Assembly: GCF_013177695.1 (NCBI RefSeq)
Contig: NZ_WOEY01000134.1
Coordinates: 124,001-188,000 of the forward strand
Reading direction: 5' to 3'
Origin: Paraburkholderia solitsugae
GTDB lineage: Bacteria; Pseudomonadota; Gammaproteobacteria; Burkholderiales; Burkholderiaceae
DNA length: 64,000 nucleotides
Position 1 is the stretch's first letter. Every line of letters starts with the position of its first letter. The position numbers and the translations under genes were made by a program. Below the pieces are notes generated by a model. That model saw nothing but the letters and a program-made list of their open reading frames with translations, was not told the DNA's origin and did no database searches. Shown here one piece after another: positions 32,258 to 40,977 of the stretch.

Positions 32258-32899
32258 ATGCTGATCGACTTCATGGCAATTGCCCAGCAGTGCGCACCGC
32301 AAATTGACCCGATCACAATGGCGGCGCTTGTGCGCACGGAGTCCGGATTCAACCCTTTCGCGATTGGCGTCGTGCATGGCCGGCTGCTTCGGCAACCATC
32401 GAATTGGGTCGAAGCGATCGCCACAATGCGCGCACTTGAGGCCGCTGGCTGGAATTTTAGCGTAGGGCTCGCGCAGGTAAACCACGCCAATTGGCGCGCG
32501 TACGGATTGACGGAGCAAAACGCATTCGAGCCCTGCCGCAATGTGGCCGTCGGCGCCGCAATTCTCCAGCGTTGTTTCATGTTCGCACATCGTGCACAAG
32601 CCAATACGCAGGTGGCGCTTCGGGCAAGTCTGTCCTGCTATGGGAGTGGCGATTTTTCGACGGGATATCGCACCGGTTACGTACAACGTGTGGTGAAGAA
32701 CGCGCAGCAGCCCGTTCCCACGTTCCCGATCACGGTTCCTTCTATCGCTCCGATCCCGGTGTTGCCAGCCGATTCAAGAATGTCTGCTAACCCCATCCGG
32801 CCATATCCGGTGGCTCGCCGACCGCTGTTGCCCGATCGAGACGGTGCATTAACGGATGAGCAGGGAGGTGAGCCGGGCAGTAGCGCGGTGGTGTTCTAA
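32258..32899 (+). CDS. virB1: VirB1 lytic transglycosylase
   Basis: A 213-residue SLT-type lytic transglycosylase that opens peptidoglycan for T4SS assembly. The domain covers about residues 5-150, with the catalytic Glu28 in ALVRTESGFNPFAIG, then SVGLAQVNHANW and LSCYGSGDF, the motifs of this family. A Pro-rich tail follows. No signal peptide is visible, as for several VirB1 proteins of this type. The start has gggagg upstream. It is the first of the virB genes in order. Confidence 0.9.
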   Translation: MLIDFMAIAQQCAPQIDPITMAALVRTESGFNPFAIGVVHGRLLRQPSNWVEAIATMRALEAAGWNFSVGLAQVNHANWRAYGLTEQNAFEPCRNVAVGAAILQRCFMFAHRAQANTQVALRASLSCYGSGDFSTGYRTGYVQRVVKNAQQPVPTFPITVPSIAPIPVLPADSRMSANPIRPYPVARRPLLPDRDGALTDEQGGEPGSSAVVF

Positions 32900-32949
32900 A
32901 CCGCGATTCAGATGATGGCGGGTAGATAGCAGGCGAGAAGGAGTAAATC

Positions 32950-33291
32950 ATGTATTTAGGATTGCGTAAAAAAACATATCATCAATGCTCGTTGTTGCGT
33001 CGTATTGTCTTGGCGCGTCAGTTGGTGAAGGAACTTGCCGTATCAGCTTCGACGCTACTGCTCTCGACATCGGCGTGGGCACAACTCTCGCAAGTCAATA
33101 CGCTACTGAACACAATCCAGACGACTCTGCTTGGCGTCGGAGGTGTGATCTGCTCGATTTCCATCATCTGGGCAGGTTTCCGGATGATGTTCCAGCATGC
33201 CCGGTTCGGCGACATTGCGAACGTCTTCATCGGCGGACTCTTCGTCGGCTGTGCGACGGTGATCGCTGGCATGCTGATCCCGGCGAGCTGA
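32950..33291 (+). CDS. virB2: VirB2 major pilin
   Basis: A 113-residue TrbC/VirB2 pilin precursor. The long signal sequence ends around SAWAQL. The mature pilin has two hydrophobic helices (IQTTLLGVGGVICSISIIWA and VFIGGLFVGCATVIAGMLI) joined by a short basic loop with Phe-Arg, as in VirB2. A strong agaaggag lies before the ATG. It is 17 bases upstream of virB3. Confidence 0.88.
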   Translation: MYLGLRKKTYHQCSLLRRIVLARQLVKELAVSASTLLLSTSAWAQLSQVNTLLNTIQTTLLGVGGVICSISIIWAGFRMMFQHARFGDIANVFIGGLFVGCATVIAGMLIPAS

Positions 33292-33308
33292 GCCTTGGGA
33301 GTCGAATC

Positions 33309-33629
33309 ATGAACCCCCTCAAGGATCCGGTTTTTAAGGGCTGCACCCGTCCTGCGATGCTGTGGGGCGTACCCCTTGTGCCGTTCCTGATGGCCGGTGG
33401 CGGCATGCTGATTCCGGCCATCTGGGCGCTGCTGGCGAGTCCCCCGCTGGGCGTCGCCATCCTTTTCCTGATGATTCCGGTGTTCGTGGCGATGCGTGTG
33501 ATCACGCGCCATGACGATCAGCGCCTCGCTCAGTACGCGCTGCGCCTTCGGATGATGCTCGGTCAGCGCAATCGCTGGTATTGGGGGGCGCATGCCTACG
33601 TGCCCGTCCGCCTGAAAAGGAGGGCGTGA
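33309..33629 (+). CDS. virB3: VirB3 inner-membrane T4SS protein
   Basis: A 106-residue VirB3/TrbD protein: DPVFKGCTRPAMLWGVPLVP at the N-terminus, two transmembrane helices (about 18-60), then a hydrophilic end with ITRHDDQRLAQYALRLR. The DP.F.G.TRP start is diagnostic. VirB3 works with VirB4 for pilus biogenesis, and virB4 starts two bases after its stop. Confidence 0.9.
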   Translation: MNPLKDPVFKGCTRPAMLWGVPLVPFLMAGGGMLIPAIWALLASPPLGVAILFLMIPVFVAMRVITRHDDQRLAQYALRLRMMLGQRNRWYWGAHAYVPVRLKRRA

Positions 33630-33630
33630 T

Positions 33631-36099
33631 ATGCCATCCGAGCCCCAACTCGTCGCCTTGGCGAACCGTGAAGTCCCGCTTGCGGGCTACATCCCGTACT
33701 CGACGCATGTGACGGACCACGTTATCAAAACACGCGAGGGCGACTACCTCCAGATCTGGAGGATTGCCGGCATCGCGTTCGAGGCAGCCGATCCGGCCAA
33801 CATCCTCGCGCGGCACGACGGATTCAACCAACTCGTGCGCGGGCTCGCTGGCGGCCACGTAGCGCTCTGGTCACACCGCTTGCGCCGGCGCGTGTCGGAT
33901 CACTTCGCGATGCCCTACGGCAACCGCTTCTGCCAGGAGCTGGCGACGCGTTATTACGCGAGCTTTTCCGGCTATCGCATGATGGCCAACGAGCTGTATC
34001 TGACCCTTGTCTACCGGCCGAACTGCACGAAGCTCGGTCGCGCCTTTCGCCGTGCTGCGCGCCGCACGCGCGAGGATATCCGATGCGATCAGCACGACGC
34101 GCTGAAGGCGATAGCAGAACTGGCCGCCCAGGTTGAATCGAGTTTAAAGCCCTACGATCCGATCGCGCTCGGCGTCTATACCAGACAAAGCAGCTATACC
34201 AGGCGCCCGCGCCGATATTCGTCGACGCTGGAGTTGCTTGGTTATCTGGTGAACGCTGCATGGGAGCCCGAGCCGGTTCCGGCTGGCCCGATCCGTGAGG
34301 GGCTGCCAACGTCGCGGCTCTTTGTTGGGGCCGAGAAGATCGAGATCCGCATGCCGGCCGCGACCCGCTTTGCCGCGATGCTCGACTTGAAGGACTACCC
34401 GGAGGACACAGAGCCCGGAATGATCAACGGCTTGCTGTACGGCGACTTTGAGTACATCGAGACGCAGAGCTTCACCGTCCTCGACAAGCCGAGCGCGAAA
34501 GAGGCATTGGAGCGTCAGCGTAACCAGTTGATTGCCGGCGAGGATGTTGCCGTGTCCCAGGTAGAGGCGATGGAAGGGGCGCTTAACGACCTGATCAACG
34601 GAGATTTCGTCTTGGGCGAATACCATTATTCGCTCGCTGTGCTCGGCGACACGTTGGATGAAGTTTCGAAAAGTGTGGCGAAGGCGCGTACGCAGCTGGC
34701 CGACGCGGGTTTTCAGACGGCACTCATCGATCTCGTTGCGGACGCGGCGTGGTTCGCGCAACTGCCAGGCAACTGGCGTTACAGGCCGCGCGAGGCCAAG
34801 CTTACATCGCGGAACTTCTGCGGACTGGCATGCCTGCATAACTTCGCGACGGGCAAGCGTGATGGTAATCCGTGGGGTGAGGCGATCACGATTGTCAAGA
34901 CGCCTAGTGGTCAGCCACTTTATCTGAATTTCCACGTCACGCCCGACAAGAAGGACTCGCTCGACGAGAAGGCGCTCGCCAACACCCAGATTATCGGTCA
35001 GGCCGGCGCGGGCAAGACGGTGCTTGAGCTGTTCCTACTCGCAATGGCGATGAAGTACGGCATCACTGCCGTGCTGTATGACAAGGATCGCGGTACCGAG
35101 ATTGCGATCCGCGCGATGGGCGGCATATACACCGTGTTCCGCCGAGGGGAGCAGACCGGTTTGAACCCGTTCCAGATGGAACCAACCGAGGCTGTGCTCG
35201 ACTTCTGGGAAAGGCTCGTGCGCAAGCTCGTCGATATCGGCGTGCCGCTGCCCGCGAGGGACGAACTCGATATCTCGCGCGCCGTACGGGAAGTTGCCCG
35301 CATGGACAAGCCGCTGCGACGGCTTTCAATGGTGCGGCAACTCCTGCCGACCGTGGGTGAGAACAGCCTCCATGCTCGCCTCGCCAAATGGTGCGCGGGC
35401 GGGCGTCTCGGCTGGGTATTCGATAACCCGACCGACCGTATTGATCTCGCCTGCTCGGGACTGTTCGGATTCGACGATACCGAGTTGCTTGACGATGCGG
35501 AGGTCTCGACGCCGGTCACGATGTACCTGTTGCACTTGACCGAAAATCTGATCGACGGCCGGCGCTTCATCTACGTGATGACCGAATTCTGGAAGCGTCT
35601 CTCCGATCCCGTTTTCACCGATTTTGCGAAGAACAAGCAGAAGACGATCCGCAAGCAGAATGGCCTCGGGATTTTCGATACGCAATCGCCTGCGGACGTA
35701 CTGCGCAGCGAGATTGCCAGTGCGCTGATCGAGCAGAGCGCAACGTTCTTCTTCCTGCCGAACCCACGGGCCGATTACGACGATTACGTTTGTGGTTTCA
35801 AGCTGACCGAAGCCGAATTCAACATCGTGCGCAATCTCGGCGAGAACAGTCGGCTGTTCCTGGTCAAGCAGGGCCATCGCTCGGCCGTTGGGCGCCTTGA
35901 TCTCGCGGGCCTCGGAGACGTACTCGACGTGCTGTCGGGTACGACCGATAACGTCGAGCTTCTCGACACGATCCGTGCGCAGGTGGGCGATGCACCGGAG
36001 GACTGGTTGCCGGTTTTCCACGAGCAGCTTGCCCGGCGACGCACGGCGAACGGCGGACTGCGTTCGCCGTTTCCCCCGGAAGCGGGAGGTCTGCGATGA
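33631..36099 (+). CDS. virB4: VirB4 ATPase
   Basis: An 822-residue VirB4/CagE-family ATPase that powers pilus assembly and substrate transfer. The N-terminal half is the typical VirB4 domain (about 1-400, IPYSTHVTDHVIKTREGDYL near the start). The C-terminal motor domain has Walker A GQAGAGKT (about 456-463), and downstream FIYVMTEFWKRLSDPVFTDF and KKQNGLGIFDTQ-like motifs (here RKQNGLGIFDTQSPADVLRS). The Walker B Asp/Glu region shows MTEFW in place of the common DEFW/DEAW: the second acidic position is Glu. Start overlaps nothing but sits two bases after virB3. Confidence 0.93.
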   Translation: MPSEPQLVALANREVPLAGYIPYSTHVTDHVIKTREGDYLQIWRIAGIAFEAADPANILARHDGFNQLVRGLAGGHVALWSHRLRRRVSDHFAMPYGNRFCQELATRYYASFSGYRMMANELYLTLVYRPNCTKLGRAFRRAARRTREDIRCDQHDALKAIAELAAQVESSLKPYDPIALGVYTRQSSYTRRPRRYSSTLELLGYLVNAAWEPEPVPAGPIREGLPTSRLFVGAEKIEIRMPAATRFAAMLDLKDYPEDTEPGMINGLLYGDFEYIETQSFTVLDKPSAKEALERQRNQLIAGEDVAVSQVEAMEGALNDLINGDFVLGEYHYSLAVLGDTLDEVSKSVAKARTQLADAGFQTALIDLVADAAWFAQLPGNWRYRPREAKLTSRNFCGLACLHNFATGKRDGNPWGEAITIVKTPSGQPLYLNFHVTPDKKDSLDEKALANTQIIGQAGAGKTVLELFLLAMAMKYGITAVLYDKDRGTEIAIRAMGGIYTVFRRGEQTGLNPFQMEPTEAVLDFWERLVRKLVDIGVPLPARDELDISRAVREVARMDKPLRRLSMVRQLLPTVGENSLHARLAKWCAGGRLGWVFDNPTDRIDLACSGLFGFDDTELLDDAEVSTPVTMYLLHLTENLIDGRRFIYVMTEFWKRLSDPVFTDFAKNKQKTIRKQNGLGIFDTQSPADVLRSEIASALIEQSATFFFLPNPRADYDDYVCGFKLTEAEFNIVRNLGENSRLFLVKQGHRSAVGRLDLAGLGDVLDVLSGTTDNVELLDTIRAQVGDAPEDWLPVFHEQLARRRTANGGLRSPFPPEAGGLR

Positions 36100-37277
36100 G
36101 CGGCCTCTTTACCGCGGTAGGTGGCACTCTCGAAAATGGTATGTCCACCTACATCACGAACGTGTCATCGGCCTTGTCCAGCGCGCTCGTGCCCGTCGTG
36201 ACCACGGCCGTTACGATCTGGGTTGTCGCCTACGGTCTGGCAGTGGTGCGGGGCGAAGCCCACGAAGCTGTCCCGGCGTTTGCTTGGCGGGGGCTAAAGG
36301 TCGCCATCACGCTCGTGTTTGCGCTGAGCGCCGGCATCTACCAGCAGCGGGTCGTAACGGCGATCAATGGTGCAACGGCTGGGCTTGCCCAGACGATCCA
36401 GAACGCGGCTAATACGTCGGGCGGCGGTAATTCAGGATGCGGGTCGGTCAACGGCGGCAGCGTGACAGCGCAGAGCGCGACCAGTATCTACCAGACGCTC
36501 GATTGCTACGACCAGCAGATCGACCTCGTGATGGACGCCTATTTCGACAAGGCGACGCACGAGGGGATCAGTGTCAGTGGACTTGCCGCAGCCGTCGGCG
36601 ATTTCCTGTGCGGGATCATCGCCGCACTTGGTGGTTCGATCTTCCTCATCGTCCTCGCCTTCGAAGTGGCGATGGCGAGGATGCTGCTTGATCTCGTGCT
36701 TGGGCTTGGTCCTATTTTCATTGTCTGCGCGGCATTTGCCCCAACCGCGCGCTTCTTCGAGGCTTGGACCGCGAAGGTCGCCAATTACGCCTTGTTGCAA
36801 GTGCTCGTCGCCGCCTTTCTCGGCATGGCGCTCACGGCATTCTCTGCCGATCTAACTCCCCTCAATGCCACTAGTGCTTCACCCGGTGCAGACCCGTCGG
36901 CTGTGATGCAGGGCATTACCGCTGCTCTCAACAATGCCGCGGCGGGTGCAGCAGCGATCGGCTTGTTCGCAACCGGGGTCTTTCTCGCCATGGTCGGCTG
37001 GCAGTTGCCATCGGTTGCATCGGGACTTTCCGGTGGGGCCACGCTGTCCGGGTTTGGCGCGTTCGTGGCGGGTTTTGCCGCACGACGTATGGCCAGCGCA
37101 CTCGCTCAGGCGTTTTCTCGCAGCGGTGGCGGCTCATCGCCTGGCGGAAAGATTCGCAACAGCACCGGCTCAAGTGGTGGCGGCAGCAGCGGATCAGGCG
37201 GAGGGGGTTCGGCGAACGGACCCATGCCCGCTTACCAGCGCGCAGCGCGCGCAAACCTGGGTCGGCAGGGCGAATGA
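36096..37277 (+). CDS. virB6: VirB6 polytopic channel protein
   Basis: A 393-residue TrbL/VirB6 inner-membrane protein. It has about six transmembrane helices (for example SALVPVVTTAVTIWVVAYGL, GSIFLIVLAFEVAMARMLLD, LGLGPIFIVCAAFAPTARFF) and a Gly/Ser-rich C-terminal tail (about 345-375). VirB6 forms part of the inner-membrane channel. ATGA overlap with virB4 couples translation. It precedes virB5 here, reversed from the order in the Agrobacterium virB operon. Confidence 0.9.
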   Translation: MSGLFTAVGGTLENGMSTYITNVSSALSSALVPVVTTAVTIWVVAYGLAVVRGEAHEAVPAFAWRGLKVAITLVFALSAGIYQQRVVTAINGATAGLAQTIQNAANTSGGGNSGCGSVNGGSVTAQSATSIYQTLDCYDQQIDLVMDAYFDKATHEGISVSGLAAAVGDFLCGIIAALGGSIFLIVLAFEVAMARMLLDLVLGLGPIFIVCAAFAPTARFFEAWTAKVANYALLQVLVAAFLGMALTAFSADLTPLNATSASPGADPSAVMQGITAALNNAAAGAAAIGLFATGVFLAMVGWQLPSVASGLSGGATLSGFGAFVAGFAARRMASALAQAFSRSGGGSSPGGKIRNSTGSSGGGSSGSGGGGSANGPMPAYQRAARANLGRQGE

Positions 37278-37293
37278 ATGTGAGGTGGTGACC

Positions 37294-37989
37294 ATGACAG
37301 GACAAACCAGATTGGCGAGGGCCGCAATCGTGTGGGTGGTGCTCTGTTCCGGCGCTCATGCACAGGGCATTCCGGTGTTCGACGCGCAGAACGTGGTGCA
37401 GGCTATCGCGACGGTTGCCCGGCTTGAGCAGGAGGTGCAGCAGGAAATCCAGATCTATCAGTCGACGGTCGGCACGCGTGGCTTCGGTGCGCTGCTAGGC
37501 AATCCGGTTGTCGCCAGCTCGCTGCCTTCGAACTGGCAGAGCGTCTATACGGCGATCCAGAACGGTGGCTACGCGGGCTTGACGGGCAGCGCCCAGGAGT
37601 TGCGCTCGGCGAACCAGATCTACAACTGCCAGGACCAGACCGGCATTGACCAGCAGGTATGCCAGCGCATGCTGAACAAGCCGTTTCAGGACAAGGCGTT
37701 CGGCCTTCAGGCGTACCAGACCGAACTGCATGAGCTGAACCAGATCCAGAGCTTGATGCAACAGATCGACGTGACGCAGGACCCCAAGGGGGTGGCCGAG
37801 TTGCAGGCGCGTATCCAGGCTGAGACCACGACGGTCGGCAACGAGATGACGAAGCTGCAGCTCTTCCGGATGCTGGCCGATTCTGAGGACAAGCTTGTGG
37901 CCGAGCAACAAAGTGAACTGGCACTGACTCGGGCTGGCAACACGGCCCGATTGCAGGACCAGATGGTGCCTGCATCGTTCGGGAACTGA
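37294..37989 (+). CDS. virB5: VirB5 minor pilin / pilus-tip protein
   Basis: A 231-residue secreted protein of the P-type VirB5/TraC family. A signal peptide ends GAHAQG; the mature protein starts IPVFDAQNVVQAIATVARLE and is mainly helical. It has a short central loop with two Cys (IYNCQDQTGIDQQVCQRM) and a long C-terminal coiled helix. VirB5 sits at the pilus tip and aids contact with recipients. The ATG at 37294 follows gaggtgg. Confidence 0.88.
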   Translation: MTGQTRLARAAIVWVVLCSGAHAQGIPVFDAQNVVQAIATVARLEQEVQQEIQIYQSTVGTRGFGALLGNPVVASSLPSNWQSVYTAIQNGGYAGLTGSAQELRSANQIYNCQDQTGIDQQVCQRMLNKPFQDKAFGLQAYQTELHELNQIQSLMQQIDVTQDPKGVAELQARIQAETTTVGNEMTKLQLFRMLADSEDKLVAEQQSELALTRAGNTARLQDQMVPASFGN

Positions 37990-37999
37990 GGAGGATGCC

Positions 38000-38221
38000 A
38001 TGCCTGCGCTTACCTCCATCGTCCTTGCGGGGTGCCTAGCCTGGAGTCTGGCGGCCTGCAGCAGCGGGCTGTCAAAGCCCGTATTGCCGGACGGTCTGCA
38101 CCGCGTGCCCGTCAACCGCATTCTGCCGGTGCCTGAAGTCCCAACTTCTGTGCCCCCGGCACCTGCAGCGCCGGCTTCCCAAGCTCTGCCCGTGCCGTCG
38201 GGCGCAGGAGCCCGATCATGA
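38000..38221 (+). CDS. virB7: VirB7-like lipoprotein
   Basis: A 73-residue lipoprotein: LAGCLAWSLAACSSG gives two possible lipoboxes, of which SLAAC is the better. A short Pro/Ala-rich mature chain follows. It lies exactly where virB7 is expected, between virB5 and virB8. VirB7 proteins anchor VirB9 to the outer membrane and are poorly conserved, so position supports the call more than sequence. The stop overlaps the virB8 start (ATGA). Confidence 0.78.
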   Translation: MPALTSIVLAGCLAWSLAACSSGLSKPVLPDGLHRVPVNRILPVPEVPTSVPPAPAAPASQALPVPSGAGARS

Positions 38222-38934
38222 GCGCACCGCACGACTATGGGCGCGTGCTCGATATCGAGGCATCGTTGACCTACCTGCAGGAGCGATCCGAGCGGCGCGC
38301 GTGGCATGTTGCCTATGCGGCGCTCGCGGTCGCCGTATTGAGCGCCGCGGCGCTTGCGCTGATGGTGCCGTTCTATCGCGTCGTGCCGCTACCGATCGAG
38401 GTCGATCGCCTGACCGGCGAATCCCAGATGATCGACGTACTGGATGCCCGCCACGTACGCACGAAGGATATCCAGGATAAGCACTGGGTCGAGGCATATG
38501 TGCGTTCGCGCGAGCGGTATGACTGGGGGCTGCTGCAGATGGACTACGACAGCGTGCTTGTCATGAGCGATGACGTGGTTGCGCGCGATTTTCGCAGCAT
38601 CTATGGCGGTCCGGATGCACTGGACCGGCAACTGGGGCCGGGCATCGAGCGGCGCATCCGCATTCTCTCGACCACGCTGCCGCCCGATCAACCCGGGCAT
38701 GCCGTCGTGCACATCGAGCGCACGTCGTTCAGGAGCGGGGTCGCGAACGCGGAGCCGACGCAGCGTTTCGTGATCACGCTCGCCTTTACTTACCGGCCAC
38801 CCGTATTCACGCGCGAGAGCGTTGCGATCGCCAATCCGTTCGGGTTCAAGGTGACAGCCTACAGCCGTGATCTCGAATATACGCCGCCGGCTGCCTCTCT
38901 AGCTCCAGCCTCGACGGCGGGAGGCACCCCATGA
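38218..38934 (+). CDS. virB8: VirB8 inner-membrane assembly protein
   Basis: A 238-residue bitopic protein: a cytoplasmic N-terminus, a membrane helix (HVAYAALAVAVLSAAALALM, about 28-50), and a periplasmic NTF2-like domain. The domain has WVEAYVRSRERYDW, the VirB8 family signature, and later VHIERTSF and FVITLAFTY strands. VirB8 organises assembly of the core complex. ATGA overlaps bind it to virB7 and virB9. Confidence 0.92.
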   Translation: MSAPHDYGRVLDIEASLTYLQERSERRAWHVAYAALAVAVLSAAALALMVPFYRVVPLPIEVDRLTGESQMIDVLDARHVRTKDIQDKHWVEAYVRSRERYDWGLLQMDYDSVLVMSDDVVARDFRSIYGGPDALDRQLGPGIERRIRILSTTLPPDQPGHAVVHIERTSFRSGVANAEPTQRFVITLAFTYRPPVFTRESVAIANPFGFKVTAYSRDLEYTPPAASLAPASTAGGTP

Positions 38935-39755
38935 AAGCGCTCGCTCATGGTGTCGCGCTCGTGGGGCTGCTGCTCACCTACTCCGTGAGTGCTGCCGATT
39001 TGCCGGGCTGGTTCGTCGATTCGCGCGTGCGGCAGGTGGTGTACGAGCCGGACGATGTCGTTCGTATTCAGGCACAACGGGGCATTGCCACCCATATCGC
39101 TCTCGACCCGCACGAACGGATCCTGGTGGTAGCACCTGGTGATCGAGATGGCTGGCAGGTTGTGGCGAACAAAGGCGATCACGACGTGTACCTGAAACCG
39201 CAACTCGCTGCGCACGATTCGAATCTGGAAATCCGTACTGACCGCCGCAGCTACAGCTTCGATCTGGTGGTGTTGCCGCTCAAGGCGAAGTTCGGCAACT
39301 ACGACGTAATGTACCGGGTGACCTTCACCTATCCGGATGAAGTGAAGGCGCTGGCACGTGCGAACACGGATGCTGCGCTGGTTGAGCAACGTCTCGCGCA
39401 GCCGCCGGTGGTGCGCAACGCCCACTACTCGATGGAGGTGACACCGCACTCCGATGACATTGCGCCGACCGCGGCGTGGGATGACGGACGTTTCACCTAC
39501 CTCCGTATCCCGAACAACCGGCGAATGCCGGCGGTTTTCCGGGTGGCCGATGACGGTACGGAGAGCGTTGTGGACAAACACGTGCAGGGCGACACGATCG
39601 TCGTGCACGAGGTCGCGAAGCGCTTCGTGCTGCGGCTCGCGGACGAAGTTGTCGGAATCTGGAACGACGCTTATGACATGGATGGCGTCCCGCCCCAAGG
39701 CGGCACGACTGCCAGCGGCGTGAAACGCGTCTTGCGGAGTCACGGCGATGAATGA
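38931..39755 (+). CDS. virB9: VirB9 core-complex protein
   Basis: A 274-residue exported protein of the VirB9/CagX family. Signal peptide ends SVSAAD; the N-terminal domain has VVYEPDDVVRIQAQRGIATH and ILVVAPGDRDGWQV. The C-terminal CagX domain (about 170-270) has DDGRFTYLRIPNNRRMPAVF and HEVAKRFVLRL. It forms the outer-membrane part of the core with VirB7 and VirB10. The 3' end overlaps virB10 by eight bases. Confidence 0.92.
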   Translation: MKALAHGVALVGLLLTYSVSAADLPGWFVDSRVRQVVYEPDDVVRIQAQRGIATHIALDPHERILVVAPGDRDGWQVVANKGDHDVYLKPQLAAHDSNLEIRTDRRSYSFDLVVLPLKAKFGNYDVMYRVTFTYPDEVKALARANTDAALVEQRLAQPPVVRNAHYSMEVTPHSDDIAPTAAWDDGRFTYLRIPNNRRMPAVFRVADDGTESVVDKHVQGDTIVVHEVAKRFVLRLADEVVGIWNDAYDMDGVPPQGGTTASGVKRVLRSHGDE

Positions 39756-40977
39756 CGACACGCCTCGCAATACGATTGAGCCCGATGGCCCGTCAGATCG
39801 TGCGCAGTCCGGTCTGGAAATGGGCGGTATCAATTCGCCAGGGATGGGCGCGGACCGTGGCATGCCGGCGCTGGGCCAATACCGCAGAGCTCGCCCGCGT
39901 GTCTGGTGGCTGACGCCGATTGTGATCGTTCTCATGGTCGGCGCCGGCGCGGTGTGGACCGTGCATGGTTTCCTTGCGCGTCACGACGCAGATGCGAAGG
40001 CGCACCGCGATGCGGAGGCCGACACGTCGACCCAGGGGCGTGTGTTCAAGGATGGTCCCGCCCCCGCGGTGGGTGTCGCCGCCGTCGCGTCCATTGCTGC
40101 AAGCGCCATTGCCGTGCATCCCGTACATGTTCCGGGGCCGGGCACAGCACCGGAGCCGGTCGGCGCCGTGCACATTGGGGCACGGCGCAGCTATTACGAT
40201 GCACCGTTGCTCGCAGTAGGCGGCGCGGGCAGTCAGGACGCGGCGGCCGAGGTTTCGGGTGTTGCGTCGTCGGTCGTGGCCACTGTCTCTGGTGGAATCG
40301 AGCCATCAGGAGAGAGGCTGGCTCAGGCAGGCGGCGCATTGGCGCAGGCGCTGTTGCCGACCGCCACACCGCGCGTGCGCGCTGGGATGCTGGGGAATCG
40401 CAGCTTCATGCTCGCGCAGGGCGCCAAGATTGATTGCGTGGGCGATACGGCGTTCGATTCCACAGATGCGGGCATGTCTACCTGCACGGTGACGAAGAAC
40501 GTGTATTCCGACGATGGCCGGGTTGTGCTGATCGAACGAGGCTCGCAGATCAACAGTGAGTACCGCTCGAATCTTTCGCCGGGCCAGAAACGGATCTTCG
40601 TCTTGTCGGCACTGGTCAAGACGCCGTTAGGCGTGACGGTTGAGATCGATTCGCCAGTAGCCGATGCGCTCGGGCGCATGGGCATCGATGGCTTTGTCGA
40701 CAATCATTGGAGGCCACGCGTCGGTGCCGCGGTGACGCTTGGCATCACCCAGGATGCGATCGGCTATCTAGCCACACGCGGCGGGAACAGCAACGGTTCG
40801 GTTGTCTACGCGAACACGCAGCAGCAGGGCAATGACATGGCCACGCGCGTGCTCGACAGCACGATCAACATCCCGCCGACGCTGACCAAGAACCAGGGCG
40901 CGGAGTTCACGATCGTGATCGCACGCGATCTGGATTTCGGTTCGGTCTATGCGCTGCAGCCGGAGTTTGCACCATGA
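39748..40977 (+). CDS. virB10: VirB10 core-complex scaffold
   Basis: A 409-residue TrbI/VirB10 protein that spans both membranes. It has a cytoplasmic tail, a membrane helix (WWLTPIVIVLMVGAGAVWTV, about 50-70), a long Ala/Pro/Val linker, and the conserved C-terminal beta-barrel domain (about 210-400). That domain begins MLAQGAKIDCVGDTAFDS and includes ERGSQINSEYRS and FTIVIARDLDF. VirB10 transduces energy from the ATPases to the outer-membrane gate. Four bases overlap with virB11. Confidence 0.92.
   Translation: MNDDTPRNTIEPDGPSDRAQSGLEMGGINSPGMGADRGMPALGQYRRARPRVWWLTPIVIVLMVGAGAVWTVHGFLARHDADAKAHRDAEADTSTQGRVFKDGPAPAVGVAAVASIAASAIAVHPVHVPGPGTAPEPVGAVHIGARRSYYDAPLLAVGGAGSQDAAAEVSGVASSVVATVSGGIEPSGERLAQAGGALAQALLPTATPRVRAGMLGNRSFMLAQGAKIDCVGDTAFDSTDAGMSTCTVTKNVYSDDGRVVLIERGSQINSEYRSNLSPGQKRIFVLSALVKTPLGVTVEIDSPVADALGRMGIDGFVDNHWRPRVGAAVTLGITQDAIGYLATRGGNSNGSVVYANTQQQGNDMATRVLDSTINIPPTLTKNQGAEFTIVIARDLDFGSVYALQPEFAP

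Noticed and set aside
38859..39935. 358-codon open frame on the minus strand
   Set aside because: Antisense to virB9 and parts of virB8 and virB10, which are certain.
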